Source: Pleurodeles waltl | Taxonomy: Eukaryota; Chordata; Amphibia; Caudata; Salamandridae | DNA: 64,000 nt | Direction: 5' to 3' | NCBI RefSeq assembly: GCF_031143425.1 | Contig: NC_090448.1 | Span: 335,804,177-335,868,176, forward strand | Shown: piece after piece, positions 12,434-24,250 of the stretch | Position numbering within the stretch: the stretch's first letter is position 1 | How the letters are laid out: each line of letters opens with the position of its first letter | The notes under the pieces: generated by a model | What the model was told of the DNA's origin: nothing | Databases searched by the model: none | Seen by the model: the letters and a program-made list of their open reading frames with translations, nothing else | Made by a program: the position numbers and the translations under genes

Positions 12434-12858
12434 GCACTGATCAAGATTCAGTAAGCAATAGGAGATAAGGCAGAATCGGCTCCAGTGATACTTTCAAGGG
12501 GTGCAAGTTTGATTAATGAAGCCATGCACATAATCGCTTTCATTTTAATCTGTATGTTTTGTTTGTGGATTCAGCTCTTGCTTTGGATAGGATATTCATT
12601 GAATTAAGGAGCCATGTACACATGGAGAGAGGCAGGTTCTGGATGGAAGATCTGGCCGTGGTTCATGGTCAACAGTGTTGGCACTGCCTGGAGGAGAATG
12701 GGATTGCATTGCAACAACAAGAGGAGTTCTATAAACCAGTGTTGCCTTGGTCACCTGGGAGCAATCAGGATTAAGCAACAGTGTTCTCTTCTCACTTTCC
12801 TGAGAACCTTTGGTATGAGGGGGTACGGGAGAAAAGCGTATGCATAAATCCCTGACCA

Positions 12859-13440
12859 TTAGATCAAAAGGGCATTTCCCCACGACCCTGGGAGGGGATA
12901 ACAACTGGTGTGAAACTGGCATCTGGTATTCTTGTCTGTCACAAACAGATCCAGTGCTGGTTTGCACCAACGTATATTGTCCAGCTCTGTTTGATCAAGT
13001 TCCCACTCATAGCAACTGTCTTTTGTCCTGCTGAGTGTGTCTGCTAAAGTGTTGCTTACTCCAGACACATACCCGGTGCTCAGAGATATTTTGTGAGTTG
13101 TGAGCCAATTCCACAGATCCTGGACCACTTATGAGGGTGGTACTGATCGTGTAACCCCTTGCTTGTTGCTGTAATGCATGCTGGTCATACTGTCCGTATG
13201 AACAGGCACTGAAGAATCTGCTATCCTTGGAAGAAAAGCCACAGAGTGAAAAAAATTGCTTTCAATTCTAGTCTGTTGATATGCATGGTCTTCTGCTGAG
13301 TAGACCACTTCCCTTGAATCTGAAAGTCCAGCAGGTGGCCTTCCCACTATTGCAGAGAGGCATCTGTCGTTATGACGAACTTGAGGATCTGAGATAAGGA
13401 AAAGAAGCTCTTTGACAGATGAGAAGCTAGGGACCACCAC
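12859..13440 (-). pseudogene. DIRS-A RNase H domain, broken
   Basis: Recognisable blocks are VPVHTDSMTSMHYSNKQG (about 13150-13210) and GYVSGVSNTLADTLSR (about 13030-13075), equivalent to the TDNMTTMYYLNKQGG and IPGIQNQLADNLSR blocks of DIRS-F. One acidic position reads TDS instead of TDN. Followed on the minus strand by PALDLFVT, the DLFAT motif at the RNase H/YR spacer. The frame is interrupted between the blocks. Confidence 0.8.
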
Positions 13441-13680
13441 ACTAAAGCCTCCCTCATTTTAGTCACGATGTCAAATGTTACTTTTGTCTGGATCCACTGT
13501 TTTTGTAATTCTTCTTGCAATACACTCATTTTCAGTTATGCAAGAGGCACTAGATTGACTGCGGAAGACATCATGCCCAGTAAAGAATTGTACAGACGTA
13601 CCAAAGCGTACCTTCTTTTTGATAGTTTGACTGCCAAGCTTCTTAGCTTTTGTTGTCTGTCCTAAGATAAATATGCCTTG

Positions 13681-14325
13681 TTATGTATTGTATCCAAAAG
13701 GGCTCCTACGAACAATATAGTTTGTTTTGGAATAGTTGTCGATTTTTTTAAATTGACAGTGAGACCCAGCTTGTGAAATAATGTGAGACAGGCTTTTGTG
13801 GTTCTGGATGCTTGCTGTAGTGTTGGGGCTTTGAGTAGCCAATCGTCGAAGTAAGAAACACCTTAGCTTCTGAGAGTGGCTGCTACTGGTGCCAGGCACT
13901 TGGCAAATATGGGAGGTGCTGACTTGAGTCGGAATGGGAGGACTTTGAATTGGTAATGGGTACCGGCTATGGTGAAGCAAAGACATTTTCTGTTCGGAAT
14001 GTATGGGGATGTGGAAATATGCATCTGGCAAGTTGAGAGCACTGATAAAATCGTCATTGTTGAGGACATGCAAGATATCGGAGAGGGTGACAATTCTAAA
14101 AGATTGCTTGCATAAGAATTTGTTCAGTTTTCTTAAGACTACGATGGGCCTCCATTCCCCGGTTTTCTTTCGCTTGAGGAAGAAGCAGGAGTAGAAGTCT
14201 ATGCCCTTCTGTGAAAATGGAACTCTCTTTATTGGTCCCTTTGCAAGCATGTTGAGGACTTCTCTTTTCAATAAGTGAAGATAAGGGGTGTGTGCTCCCC
14301 TTGGGGGATTATTGGCAGTCTGCAC
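13681..14325 (-). pseudogene. DIRS-A reverse transcriptase, broken
   Basis: The first half reads FYSCFFLKRKKTGEWRPIV and FRIVTLSDILHVLNNDDFI then LPDAYFHIPIH. A frameshift near 14000 moves the next block, IAGTHYQFKVLPF and APPIFAKCLAPVAATL, to another frame. A further shift follows, after which YFDDWLLKA, the catalytic F-x-D-D box, can be read near 13830-13855. The order and blocks are those of DIRS RT. Frameshifts make it inactive. Confidence 0.85.
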
Positions 14326-14339
14326 GAATTCTAGGGTAT

Positions 14340-14627
14340 GGCCACGAGGGACCAGGTCTAATACCCATTTGTCTGATGTTATTTCTTTCCACTGGGGTAG
14401 AAGGCTGGAGATCCTTGCACCCAGAGGATGGGATGTAGTGTCTGTAACCGGTACCTATTGTAGGTCACCGTTTACTCCCCTGTGTCTCTACCCCGGGAGG
14501 GCTGCTTTCGGTAAGGGCCTTGCTTGGTTATAGGCCACTGCAAGAGGTTGCTGCTGGTAGACAGGCCTGTATTAATGTTGAAAGGTCTGGAATTTTTGAG
14601 AGCCTTGGTATAATCCTCTGTAAGTGG
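14340..14627 (-). pseudogene. DIRS-A gag end/RT start, left of the LINE
   Basis: This is the part of DIRS-A gag and the gag-RT junction that precedes the RT frame on the minus strand. ITSDKWVLDLVPRG can be read near 14340-14390 and matches ITTDSWVLAIIQHG of DIRS-F. The gag C-terminal sequence is at 14470-14627. It stops at the LINE 5' end. Confidence 0.7.
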
Positions 14628-15289
14628 AAAAACTCTTCCAAGAAAGGCGGGGCCAGCCAACATGACCTACCAGACGTGAGCTCCGGAGACTCCATTGCAA
14701 AACCCCCGGAGACCATGTCTAAAAGAGCGCTGTGGGGGAGTACCATGCCATCATTGGCCTGGTAATGCTGCCATGACTGCTGGGGTGGAGAACGAGCCGC
14801 CGGAGAAGGTCCCCTTGGGTGCGAGAGACGCAGGGTGGGGACCCCTGGACGGACGGCCGGCCCGTCTCGTGGCGTGGACCTGGAAAAAGTCGGAGGAGCA
14901 GACCGGGTAAGGCAGGGGTCCACAGCCCCGTGATCGAGCGGGCCGTCAACGTTACACAGAGAAGGGAGGAGCCAGCCACCTTTGGCAAACGGGGCGTTTT
15001 GGTGGGTGCTGCTGGACTGATGGGAGTCCGCGTTGCAGAGAAGCGGTGAAGCCAGGCCCTGGAGGCTCGGGCCTGGCGATGGTCAGAGGAGTGGCCCTGA
15101 AGAATCCGGGAGATTGGAGTGGAAGACGGCGTCGCTGGTGTGAGGGTCCGAGGGGGGCCCAGGCTCAGCAGATGAGGGCGCAAAGGTGAGCCCACAGTCG
15201 CCTGGTGGAGGGTCCGTGGATGACGGGAGCCTGGCCCCGGGATAGCGCCCGGGTACCTGACTTGCGGGGGCTCCGGCAGTAGCCTAAGG

Positions 15290-15525
15290 CAGTGGTTCCC
15301 AACCTTTTGACTTCTGTGGAACCCTACTTTATCATTAATGGAACCCAGGGACCCCCACTGAATCATCATGGAAATCTGGGGACCCCCACTGAGTCATTAC
15401 TGGAGGCATGGGCCCTAATTTGTCAATATTTGTTAATATTTTTATATTTTTTAAGCAGTCGCGGACCCCTTGAGAAGGCTTCGCGGACCCCCAGGGGTCC
15501 ACGGACCACAGGTTGGGAACCACTG
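15290..15525. mobile_element. hAT-type MITE, 236 bp
   Basis: The ends are exact inverted repeats: cagtggttcccaacct at 15290 and aggttgggaaccactg ending at 15525. It is flanked on both sides by the same 8-bp sequence gcctaagg (15282-15289 and 15526-15533), the 8-bp target duplication typical of hAT transposases. There is no coding capacity. The interior contains repeated gaacccagggacccccactga-like words. It lies in the 5' leader of the LINE, so it arrived after that LINE copy or was carried by it. Confidence 0.93.
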
Positions 15526-15675
15526 GCCTAAGGGGTTGGGGGGGTGACTATCTCCCCCACCCTCCGTGTGAAGAGGCCCAGGTAGGAGAGTACCCAGTAT
15601 GCTGAGAAGACTCTGCAAGGGGGAATGAGCCCTGGGATCAACAGCAGCTCTGTGAGTTTTGGATAGACAAGCCCC

Positions 15676-16400
15676 TTGAGGAGGGGGCGTATGCCTCAGC
15701 GGAAGGTGCAGGCCAACAGGGTCTCCAACTATTTTACGCTAGCTGGAGCGGGAAACACTGGCTCACCACGGGAGGGAGGGATGGTGGTCACAAAGGAGGA
15801 CTGCCTGTCCTCCCTTCGCACCGTCAAGGTCAAACTACGAGAGGAGCTTACAGCCGGCATTAAGGCGACGTTAGACGAGTTCCAAGCAGACTTTAATGGG
15901 AAACTGTCCTCACGTCAGGCTGATGTGGACTCGGTAGGGGCCCGCACTCGATCTGGACATGCAGGTGCAGGAAGTGCAAAAGAAGGTTACCCCGGTGGAG
16001 AGTGAGATCACGAGTATTAAAAAGCAACTCCATCTTGCCATGCTTAAGTGCGAGGATCTAGAAAATCGCACTCGCAGGGACAGCATCAGAGTGCAGGGCC
16101 TGGAAGAGGGCACCGAGGGAGCGGACTTGGAGGCCTTTGTGGTGGGCCTATTCTCCACCCTCTTGGGAGAGGATCAGCCAGAGGAGCAAGTGGAGAGGGT
16201 GCACAGAGTGGGCAATCAGGCCACAGGCAAAGGGAGAAGGCCCAGAGACATTCTGGTAAAGCTGAGCCCGTTTAAGGTCAAGGAACGCATCCTCCTATAG
16301 GCGCGACGACAGGATACCATCTCTTTTCAAGGGGCACACTGCTCTTTCTATCAAGATATCGAGGTGGGAGGAGGTTACATACCCGTCCGCGCCACGAGGA
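15676..16400 (+). pseudogene. LINE ORF1 (L1-type RNA-binding protein), broken
   Basis: It starts at an ATG (MPQRKVQANRVSNYFTLAG near 15691, or the upstream ATG at 15676). A region suited to coiled coil follows (VKLREELTAGIKATLDEF). A frameshift near 15940 moves it to the frame reading ITSIKKQLHLAMLKCEDLEN then RTRRDSIRVQGLEEGTEG and PRDILVKLSPFKVKERILL. This last part matches the RRM-like region of L1 ORF1p, which has the pattern RRxNIRIxGLxE...PRxIIVKF. A stop follows at about 16300, with C-terminal domain remnants (SFQGAHCSFYQDI) after it. Confidence 0.8.
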
Positions 16401-16621
16401 ACATGAGGACATTTGATATCCTACGATTTCTTGTTCACAAGTTTTTTTATCTTACGAGATGTTCTTTCTGTTTGGTTATTGTTCACTACTCCCTTTTTGA
16501 TGCGAGAGGGCTTTGGAGGAGGCCCGGGGCACCAGGTGGAGGAAGGCAAGGGGCAGGGTGTGGGGAGTCTGCTATGGGATGAAGCACACTTGGATGAGAG
16601 CATTTGGGTTGCTGCGGTATA

Positions 16622-19600
16622 ATGTTGGAATTGTTATCATGGAATGTTAAGGGGTTGAACTCACCCAATAAGCGGTCATAGCTGAGAAAGTATTTTGATG
16701 ATCATCACTATGATATTGTGGCCTTACAGAAACGCATCTTAAGAGGGGGAGGGTCATCGCCTATGCCACAAACAGTACCCACAAATATTTATGGCATCAG
16801 CGCCGACAAAACACTGGGGTGGCTGTGCTGATCCACAGGTCTATTCACTTCCGGGCAGCGGGGTCCAAACAGGATAAGGAGGGCAGATATTTAATGGTCA
16901 AGGGCAGTCTGGGGGGCAGAAACTGTAAGCTAGCCACTCTTTACGCACCTAACAGTAGACAAACATGATTCCTTTTGAGTTTCCTGGAAGAGCTGGAGGG
17001 TTTTGCAGAGGGGGAGATAATTCTATTGGGTGACTTCAATCTGGTGTTGGATCCCGCCCTGGACACAACACACCCCCAGAGAACACAGACAAGTGCTTTT
17101 GCCAGATGAGTGAAGTTGGCCCTCCGCCGCTTAGGGATCTTTGGCTCCTGGCACGCCCTCAAACCCACAGAGAGGGTCTATACTTTATTCTCACATTCTC
17201 ACCGATCCTATTCAAGGATAGATTACGTATTTCTAAGTAGGCCTCTACGGCAGACTCTTCGATCTGTAGCCATTCATCTGATTATTATATCAGACCATGC
17301 TCCTGTGGAGACTTGCTTGGTGTGGTCCTTTGCGCGCTCCCATACTAGGCGCTGGTCCTTCCTTAATGTCCTAGTCCGTGACTCAGCTTCCTGCAATGAC
17401 TTGCGGAGAGCTATCAGGGATTACTTCCAACATAATAGCCCCCTCCCCCCATTGTATGGGATGCCTTCAAGGCAGTCAGAGGCACGTGCATTTCCCTGGC
17501 GACCACGCTAAATCGGTTAAAATCTGAAGACCAGCACCTCTTGGAAAATGAACTAAAAGTATCTGAACAAGCCCATAAGCTCTCCCCGACCTGGCGGGCC
17601 CAGAGGAAGGTAATGGCCATTAAAGGAAAACTACAATCCATATACATGAATGGGGCGGAAATAGCACTCTTGAGGCTTCAGAAAACTCATTATGAAAAAG
17701 GGCAATAAGATAGGTACACCACTGGCGAAACAATTACGCGTCAAACAGGCTAAGGATTACATAGGATAGGTAAATGACGAGACCGGCGAACATTTCACCA
17801 AAGATGAGAAGGCACTAGCATTCAGGAGGTTCTATGCCTGCCTCTATCAATCAGATCAACCACCTGCCCATACTCAGGAAAGCTACTTACAAAACATCCA
17901 ACTTCCATGGGTCTCCAGGGAGATAAATGAAGTACTGGCGGCACCGTTCACCAAAGACTAAGTCCAGATGGCTACTGACTCCCTTCCACTGCATGAAGCA
18001 TCTGGTCACAATAGGTTTACTGCCCACTTTTACAAATCATTTAGTGCAGAATTGTCAGAGCATCTCACTGCATTGTTTAATTATCTAGGAGGAGAGGGGG
18101 CGGTGTCCCCCACAATGGGAGAGGCTCTGGTCACGCTTATTCCGAAGGTGGGGAAGGATCTGTGCCTCTTATAGGCCTATTGCATTACTTAACCTCGATG
18201 CCAAATTATACTAAAAAATTCTGGCGAGGAGACTGGAGGATGTATTGCCTGAGTTGATACATCTGGATCAAATAGGCTTTATCAAGGGCCGCCAAACGCA
18301 TGACAATTTGCGACGAGTCATCCACCTGATGGAGAAGGTAACTAAGAAGCAGGTACCCGCAGTTTTGTTGGCGCTTGATGCAGAAAAAGCATTTGACAGG
18401 GTGGAGTGGTCCTTCCTGGTGGCGACAAAGCAGCGTTTCGGATTTGGGGAACAAATTATAACAATGGTGATAAGCAATTACTCATGTCCCCGGTCCCGCA
18501 TTCTGGTGAACGGGCTGACCTCTGATTTCTTTGACTTGTCACATGTAACAAGGCAGGGGTGTCCTCTTTCCCCGCTACTTTTTGCGCTCAGTGTTGAACC
18601 TCTGGCGGCACGAGTAAGAGCATGCCCAGGTTTTTAGGGCATCAAAGTTTGGCCCCGACCACAATAAAAATCTCCCTGTTCGCAGACAACATTCTGTTGT
18701 GTCACTGAACCCTGCTCGTCTCTTTCAGCAATTCAGGGAGAGCTGGCCGCTCTTCGAGCAGGTGGCAGGCTTTAAAGTAAACACAGGGAAATCATATATC
18801 CTCAATCTGACTTTCCCTCCGCTGCTGTGGGACAGATAGCCTCCACGTCTCCATTTGGGCCAAAAAAGAAATGACATACATGGGTGTTAAGCTCGTCCCT
18901 AAGGTGACCGATCTGTTCAGAGTCAACTACCCACCCCTACTTAAATCATTACGAGAAGCCTTTAGAAGATGGTCAGCGCTCTGGCTTTCATGGCTGGGGC
19001 GAATCAACAGCATCAAGGTGACAGTGCTTCCACACCTCCTATACCTATTTCAGAGCCTATACGTTGACATCCCTACAGAATTTGTTTGCTGAAGTCAGAA
19101 CGGGGTTTACGAGGTTCATTTCGCAGGTGTCAAGGGCTAGATTATCACATAAGGTTCTTATGCGCCCTAAAGATGAGGGCGAATCGGCACTCCCCCGACC
19201 TCATCCGGTATTGTAGAGTGGCACAAGTGTGTGGCCTAGCTGAGTGGTCCTTCCGAGAGTCGGATAAGTTGTGGCTTCATATGGACAGGGCAGTGACAGG
19301 ACGGACATTGTGGGACATCCCTTGGAAACCCAGAGCGGCAGGACCAAAGAACGCATACCTTATTACCTCCACCGCAAACTACCCTTTAGGTATGGGACAA
19401 GGTGACAAGAGCTTATGAGTTTACATCCTTTCCTTTGCCACAAAACCCCATCCATTTCAATAAGGCTTTTCCTCCATGGGAATCACTGGGGCCCTTCGAT
19501 AGATGGAGGGAGGGAGGGAGGGGGGCTGCCTGCGGATCGGAGATATATATCATGGGGACCATCTAAGTATGTTTGATAACTGTTGGAGGCACTTTCATCT

Positions 19601-20500
19601 ACCCCCATCCGAACACTTCCATTACATGCAGCTTGTACATTGGGTCACACAGCCTCACATGTGGGAGGTGGCCCTCAGGGCCCATGGAGCGATTTGTGCA
19701 GCGGGGAGGAGTAACGAGGGGTAGCATATCTACACTGTATACTATATTGACCTCTGCGCAAAATGCGCCTACCCCCCAACACATCCCATTTTGGGAACGG
19801 GTGCTGGGCATCTCGGTGGGCGAGGACCGCTGACATCACCTATTTCAGGATATATCTAAATATAACCTTTCAATGGGCGCCAGGGAAGCACACTATAAAC
19901 TACTCTACAATTAGAACCTCTACCCTGAGAAGCTTAAGAAAATATACCCTTAGGCATCAGACCAATGTTGGTGTGGCTGAAGAATGCTGGGGGATATATT
20001 TGGTGGGATTGCGCTGCTATCCACCCTTATTGGAACAAAATCCTCTCCCACTTAAAGGAGATACTGGGCTACCACGTACCAACCTCTCCAGAGCACATCC
20101 TGTTGGGCCTTCGCACCCCGGGGCTGAAACATCAATCGCAGGGAGATCGCTCCATTCTATGGTTGGCGCTGGGGGCGGCGAAGGCAACCTTAATGTCTTT
20201 TTGGAAGAAAGTAGACAGACTCCCAATAGCTCTGTGGTTCACGAGGCTATGGCGTGGCCTCGCCATGGAACATTTAGCAGACAAAAATGGATGGCTCACG
20301 AAGAGGTTTTGACTTTATCTGGGACCCCCGGTCAGGTTCTTCTCACAAGGCCTGCCTCTTGCAGCTTGAAGCCCACGACTTCGGGGACTGCATCTTTTCC
20401 ATGTATAGGAGCGGATTGTAAGGGGTGGATAAGTACAACTAGGAATGATATTTCCGGGTCAGGGAGGGGGGGCCTTCGTTCCAATGGCTGTTTTATTTTG
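16622..20500 (+). pseudogene. LINE ORF2 (AP endonuclease and reverse transcriptase), broken
   Basis: It begins MLELLSWNVKGLNSPNKR at 16622. Endonuclease blocks follow: IILLGDFN (about 17017-17040), SRIDYVFLSRP (about 17212) and ISDHAPVETC (about 17286). RT blocks are LNLDAKLY near 18190, LDQIGFIKGRQTHDNLRR (18264), LLALDAEKAFDRVEWSFL (18366), VTRQGCPLSPLLFALSVEP (18546) and LFADNILLCH (about 18674), where the usual FADD box reads FADN. Many stops and frameshifts occur, the first within 60 bases of the start. The 3' third (18870-20300) keeps only scattered C-terminal similarity. Confidence 0.85.
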
Positions 20501-20777
20501 CCTCAGAAGCACAAAAGGGATGGGGCACTTGTGCTGTAAAGCTTTGTTCTTTATATGTTTCATGTTACAGAAGCTAGCAGCTTCGTTCACCAACTGCTGG
20601 GCGAGAGCGGTGTAATAAGAATGTGTATCTCTCTGCTCTCTGTTAGCTTGCCTTCGGTGGAGAGGGACAGGGAGAAAGCACAGAACAAGGTGTGAAGCCT
20701 GAAGTCTTATGTAAATAGGCATGTTTATTTTATTGTAACGAAATCTCAATAAAAACAATTTCACACAAAAAAAAAAA

Positions 20778-22440
20778 CTCCTTTCAAAAGCTCCCTGAAA
20801 CGGCAATTACTTAAACCGAAGGGTGTTAAGGGACCTAGCTGTGTCCATGTCTGTTTTTATCGCTAATAGTGCCATGTCTCATCTAGGTGCTTCCCAAAAA
20901 GTGTTTCTCTGTCACAGGCCATATATAATACCTTAGATTGTACTTCCGGCCTGAAAGATGTGGCTTTGAGCCATCCTTACCTCAGGAACGCTGCCCCAGC
21001 CAGTTGACAGAAGCCTGTGGAGGTTATGTCCAGTGCGCAATTAATCACCTCAGAGGAGGTGCACTCGCCTTCTTGCAGGATTTGTCACTTCCATTTTTTT
21101 TCCCCTCAGGCACGAGGTCTAGAAGACTGCCAATATTGGGCCACACCTGCCGATCATAGCTACCCAGGATCACTAGAGAGTTGGCCGCTCTTATCAATGG
21201 CAGAAAAAAAACTCTTTCCTACATCATCTAAACGTCTGCCCTCTGTCTGGTGGTGTAGAGAAAGGAGCAGACGAGTTCTTGCAGCAACGGTGAGAAACGT
21301 GTGTAATCACAGAACCTGGCTTAGGATGACCTGCGAGGCAAGCGGGGAATCCTCCGGAGATTTATACATTTTGTCTACAAGGGGTAGCACTGCAGCTACT
21401 GTAGCCGGGTTCTTCACATTTTTTATTCCCACCGTACAAATGTAATCAATGATGGGGATAGCTCCAACTCATTTTCCTGCTAGTTTCTTAAGTTCAAAAA
21501 GGAAACAGTCAGAGTATTTGATGGAAGTTGGGAGGTGGAATCTTTCTGTCGCTTTGTCTATTAAGATATGAATTCCCCCTCGATGTCCTCTGGGTGAGAA
21601 TTCGAAGGATGTCACATTGGAGGAGATGGTGAGCGGATGAGGTAATCATCCCACTCACTTTGTGGAGGGTGATGTTCTGGGATCTCTCCTTCCTCTCTTT
21701 TATCCTTCAATGAAGATGGGTCTTCCCTTGGTGGTGCTGGTATGTTTGACACAGGTTTCTTCACGGGTGTCATAGATGGAGGTATATGTCTTGGTGTAGT
21801 GGGAGCAGCTGGTTGAGGTGGTATTACCTGTTGCTCTTGTTGTACTCCAGGGAGCCTTTTCCTGTAATCTTGCAACATAGCCTCCAGGTCCTGGGCAAAT
21901 GATATTGCTAACTGTACCGCATCATGCCTTGGTTGTGAAAGATATCGGTATTATTCATAATGCCTCTTTGGTGGAGGAGCATAGTACTGGTGGTTGTCTT
22001 CATCCTGACACTTGACTTGTAACTCAGGTGGACTGTGTGCAGGTCCAAAAGGCCCATCAACATGCAACTCTCCATATCCAGTAGATAAGATGGACGAAAT
22101 GATGAAACTTTACTGGGGGATGTTAATTCTGGTGTCAACATCTTGTTTGTAATTTTTATCATCGTCGATGGTCCTGTTGATGATGTTGACTTGATTGTTG
22201 GATATGGAACTGTCAGCATCGATGGATAGAATCCTGCCGCCAGTATCATCGTCAACGGTGTAATCTTCGACAGTGCTATCATTAACGGTGAAGTCATCAA
22301 AGCTGTTGTTGCTGATGTCAACGTCGATAGTGGCTGAATCCTTGTCAACAAGATAGGTGCATAGGCGGCTTTCGTCGTTGTCAAGACGGTGATGACTGTT
22401 GATGACACTGCCGTCAACTGTGTTTTCATAATAATTTTTG
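20778..22440 (-). pseudogene. DIRS-A gag, broken
   Basis: Minus-strand frames hold a Ser/Thr/Asp-rich N-terminal part (about 21900-22440, with repeated TVDD/TVND words), then a proline-rich stretch (21612-21878, with PPQPAAPTTP and SEWDDYLI), then a globular gag-like part (20940-21340) and DMDTARSLNTLRF next to the LINE insertion. The remaining gag end (GRSSLPGVE, KTYTKALKNSRP) lies on the other side of the LINE at about 14340-14627. The gag is therefore split by the LINE. Several frameshifts and stops. Confidence 0.75.
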
Positions 22441-22789
22441 TTTTCCTCATCGATGGTTCCCCAGTCTTACCCAGAAATGGGGTGCTGGGCTGAGAAGAGG
22501 CCTTTTCTCCTTTCTCACAGGGTCTTTATGGTGGGCTTTCACCTCTCTTCAGGATTCACTTGGTTAGAAGATCTTGCCTTTTATGTGACCTCTTGGAGGT
22601 GTCAATGCCTTCCTCAGAAGTGGTGGATTATTGCGTTTTAGAATTCTGTAACCATAGAAGTAGCCTCCCCTTTCAAGGTCTTTAAAGAGAAAATGCAACA
22701 TATTTTGCCTTCTTTTACCTGATGCTGTGGGTAGAGACAATAAAGACAGTCCTTGTGTTGGTCATCTACATGCTGTCATTTTCTTCCAC

Positions 22790-23165
22790 AGGTCTTGCAG
22801 GATCTGAAGAGACATTTTCTGAAAGTATCAGACATGTTCAGGCTAAATTCTTTGGTATGAAGAAAAACTGAGCAGAGCTCATGGAGACTCCATTCACACG
22901 AACTGTGGGAGAAAATCTCAGGGATGCTGCGTCTTGGGATTGTTCTATAAGGTGCTCTCACCTTATTCGTCATAGTTCAAGTTTTGCCCTTTTCTAAAAA
23001 ACAGGACATAGATGAGCTATTTAAATAACTGTTCATTTCCATTAGGGCCTATGTAATGATACATACTGCTTTATTTTGGTACAGTGGGACTCCCACTTCA
23101 ACAACGAGAAATGATTCAAGCATGTAAATCTATATCTATCTATCCATCCAGTACTGGAGAACACC
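22790..23165. repeat. DIRS-A right inverted terminal repeat
   Basis: Reverse complement of the left terminus: tagggcctatgtaatgatac (about 23044) pairs with the left-end gtatcattaacacaggccct. The outer end reads agtactggagaacacc near 23150. A short tatc microsatellite (about 23130-23150) has grown inside the repeat. Confidence 0.8.
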
Positions 23166-23176
23166 AATCTTCTTGT

Positions 23177-24250
23177 CTATATTAGAATATATAGGGAGTA
23201 ATCGTCCTTACTGATGTCCTCGGAAGTTGGTGGGACATGAAGTTTACAGACTGGTCTTGGAAACGGCCCACTTTGAGGTGGGAGGGGAGAGCCTGCGACG
23301 GTTGTAGAGGGGTTAGATAGCAACGGGGCAGGTGGAGGAGGCGTTGTTATGGGTCCCTCAGGTAATACTGATTGAGGGGCCTGGGACACTGAGTGTTGTG
23401 GTAGCAGCCTTTAGAAAGCGTCCATCATTTGACACAAAGTATACAAAAAGGCCACAGGTACTTGGACCAATTCTGGCTCCCTATTCTATCTAGAAAGTAT
23501 ACAGTAACATGTGTTATGTGAATCATAATCTTGCTGGTTTAAGACTGGTCTCATCCATTCCACCTTCAAAATCTGAAGCAACGCACATTCAAATTAACTG
23601 AACTATATTCAGTCTATGTTGCAATATTGCTAGCATCGTCTTCCTGTTCAGGCTCTAGTATTTGGGATGGAAGAGATGAAAACACTTTTAAAGGTGAAAG
23701 CAGTTACAGTAAAGGCTGCCATCAACGGTACTGGAGTAGGCTGTGCTGTCGACTGTCTTCGAAGTTGTAATCATTGCCGGTATTGATGCTGACATATTGT
23801 TGTTGATGGTGTTGTCATCAAAGTCTTTGAATGGCTGGACGTCATCGTCAAAGCTATCAGTGTAGGCAACTGCAGTAGAGGAGAGCTACATTGTGCTGTC
23901 GTTGACAACGGTGTTGTAAACTAGGCCTATTTTGATGCTGTCAAGACTAAGATTTCTGAGTATTTTGTTTTATTTTTTGTAGCTGACAGTTCATCAATAG
24001 CATGACATTCTGACCCATCTTTTGCGCAGACAGAGATTCTTCATGAAATGCTTCCCTGTTCCCTTCTTAGTATTTGTGGAGGTGCAAGGGCTGTACCAAT
24101 TAATCAAGTTCAGGAAACTATACATATATCTCCTTTTCTGCGCTGACTTCAGGAAGTGCTTAGTGGGGCACTTTTTACAGAGTCTTGCCCTGAAGAGGGA
24201 AAATCCCCCTTAGTATGAGGGTGGAAATTCTCTTTTCCCATCAGATATAA
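23177..24250 (-). pseudogene. DIRS gag-like relic right of DIRS-A
   Basis: Minus-strand frames show a proline-rich block (23177-23389: PPPPAPLLSNPST, PLPPQSGPFPRPV) preceded by an acidic Asp/Thr/Ser block (about 23680-23900) and a basic Cys-containing block (about 24000-24200). This repeats the layout of the DIRS-A gag N-terminus, so it looks like the start of a second related element whose remainder is missing or lies beyond DIRS-A. No intact frame. Confidence 0.5.

Larger units (their letters stand above)
14647..20777 (+). mobile_element. L1/Tx1-like LINE, full-length but degenerate
   Basis: A 6.1-kb non-LTR retrotransposon in the gag region of DIRS-A, opposite in direction to its host element. 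It has a GC-rich 5' leader (14647-15670), ORF1 (15676 to about 16400), ORF2 with endonuclease and reverse transcriptase (16622 to about 20500), an aataaaaac polyadenylation signal near 20747 and an A tail ending at 20777. The flanks aaaaactcttccaagaaag (14628-14646) and aaaaactcctttcaaaag (20773-20790) are a plausible diverged target-site duplication. Many stops and frameshifts show it is dead. Confidence 0.9.
10986..23165 (-). mobile_element. DIRS-A: DIRS-type retrotransposon, interrupted by a LINE
   Basis: DIRS elements carry gag, RT, RNase H and a tyrosine recombinase (YR) instead of an integrase, and have inverted rather than direct terminal repeats. Read on the minus strand this copy has, in order: right terminal repeat, gag, RT, RNase H, YR, internal complementary region, left terminal repeat. 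The two termini (10986-11270 and 22790-23165) are reverse complements over several hundred bases with scattered differences. Removing the LINE at 14647-20777 leaves about 6 kb, a normal DIRS length. All coding parts contain frameshifts or stops, so it is dead. Confidence 0.9.

Noticed and set aside
21908..22450. A 180-codon minus-strand frame rich in Thr and Met.
   Set aside because: The neighbouring frame gives the acidic DIRS gag composition (TVDD words). This frame is its shifted shadow.
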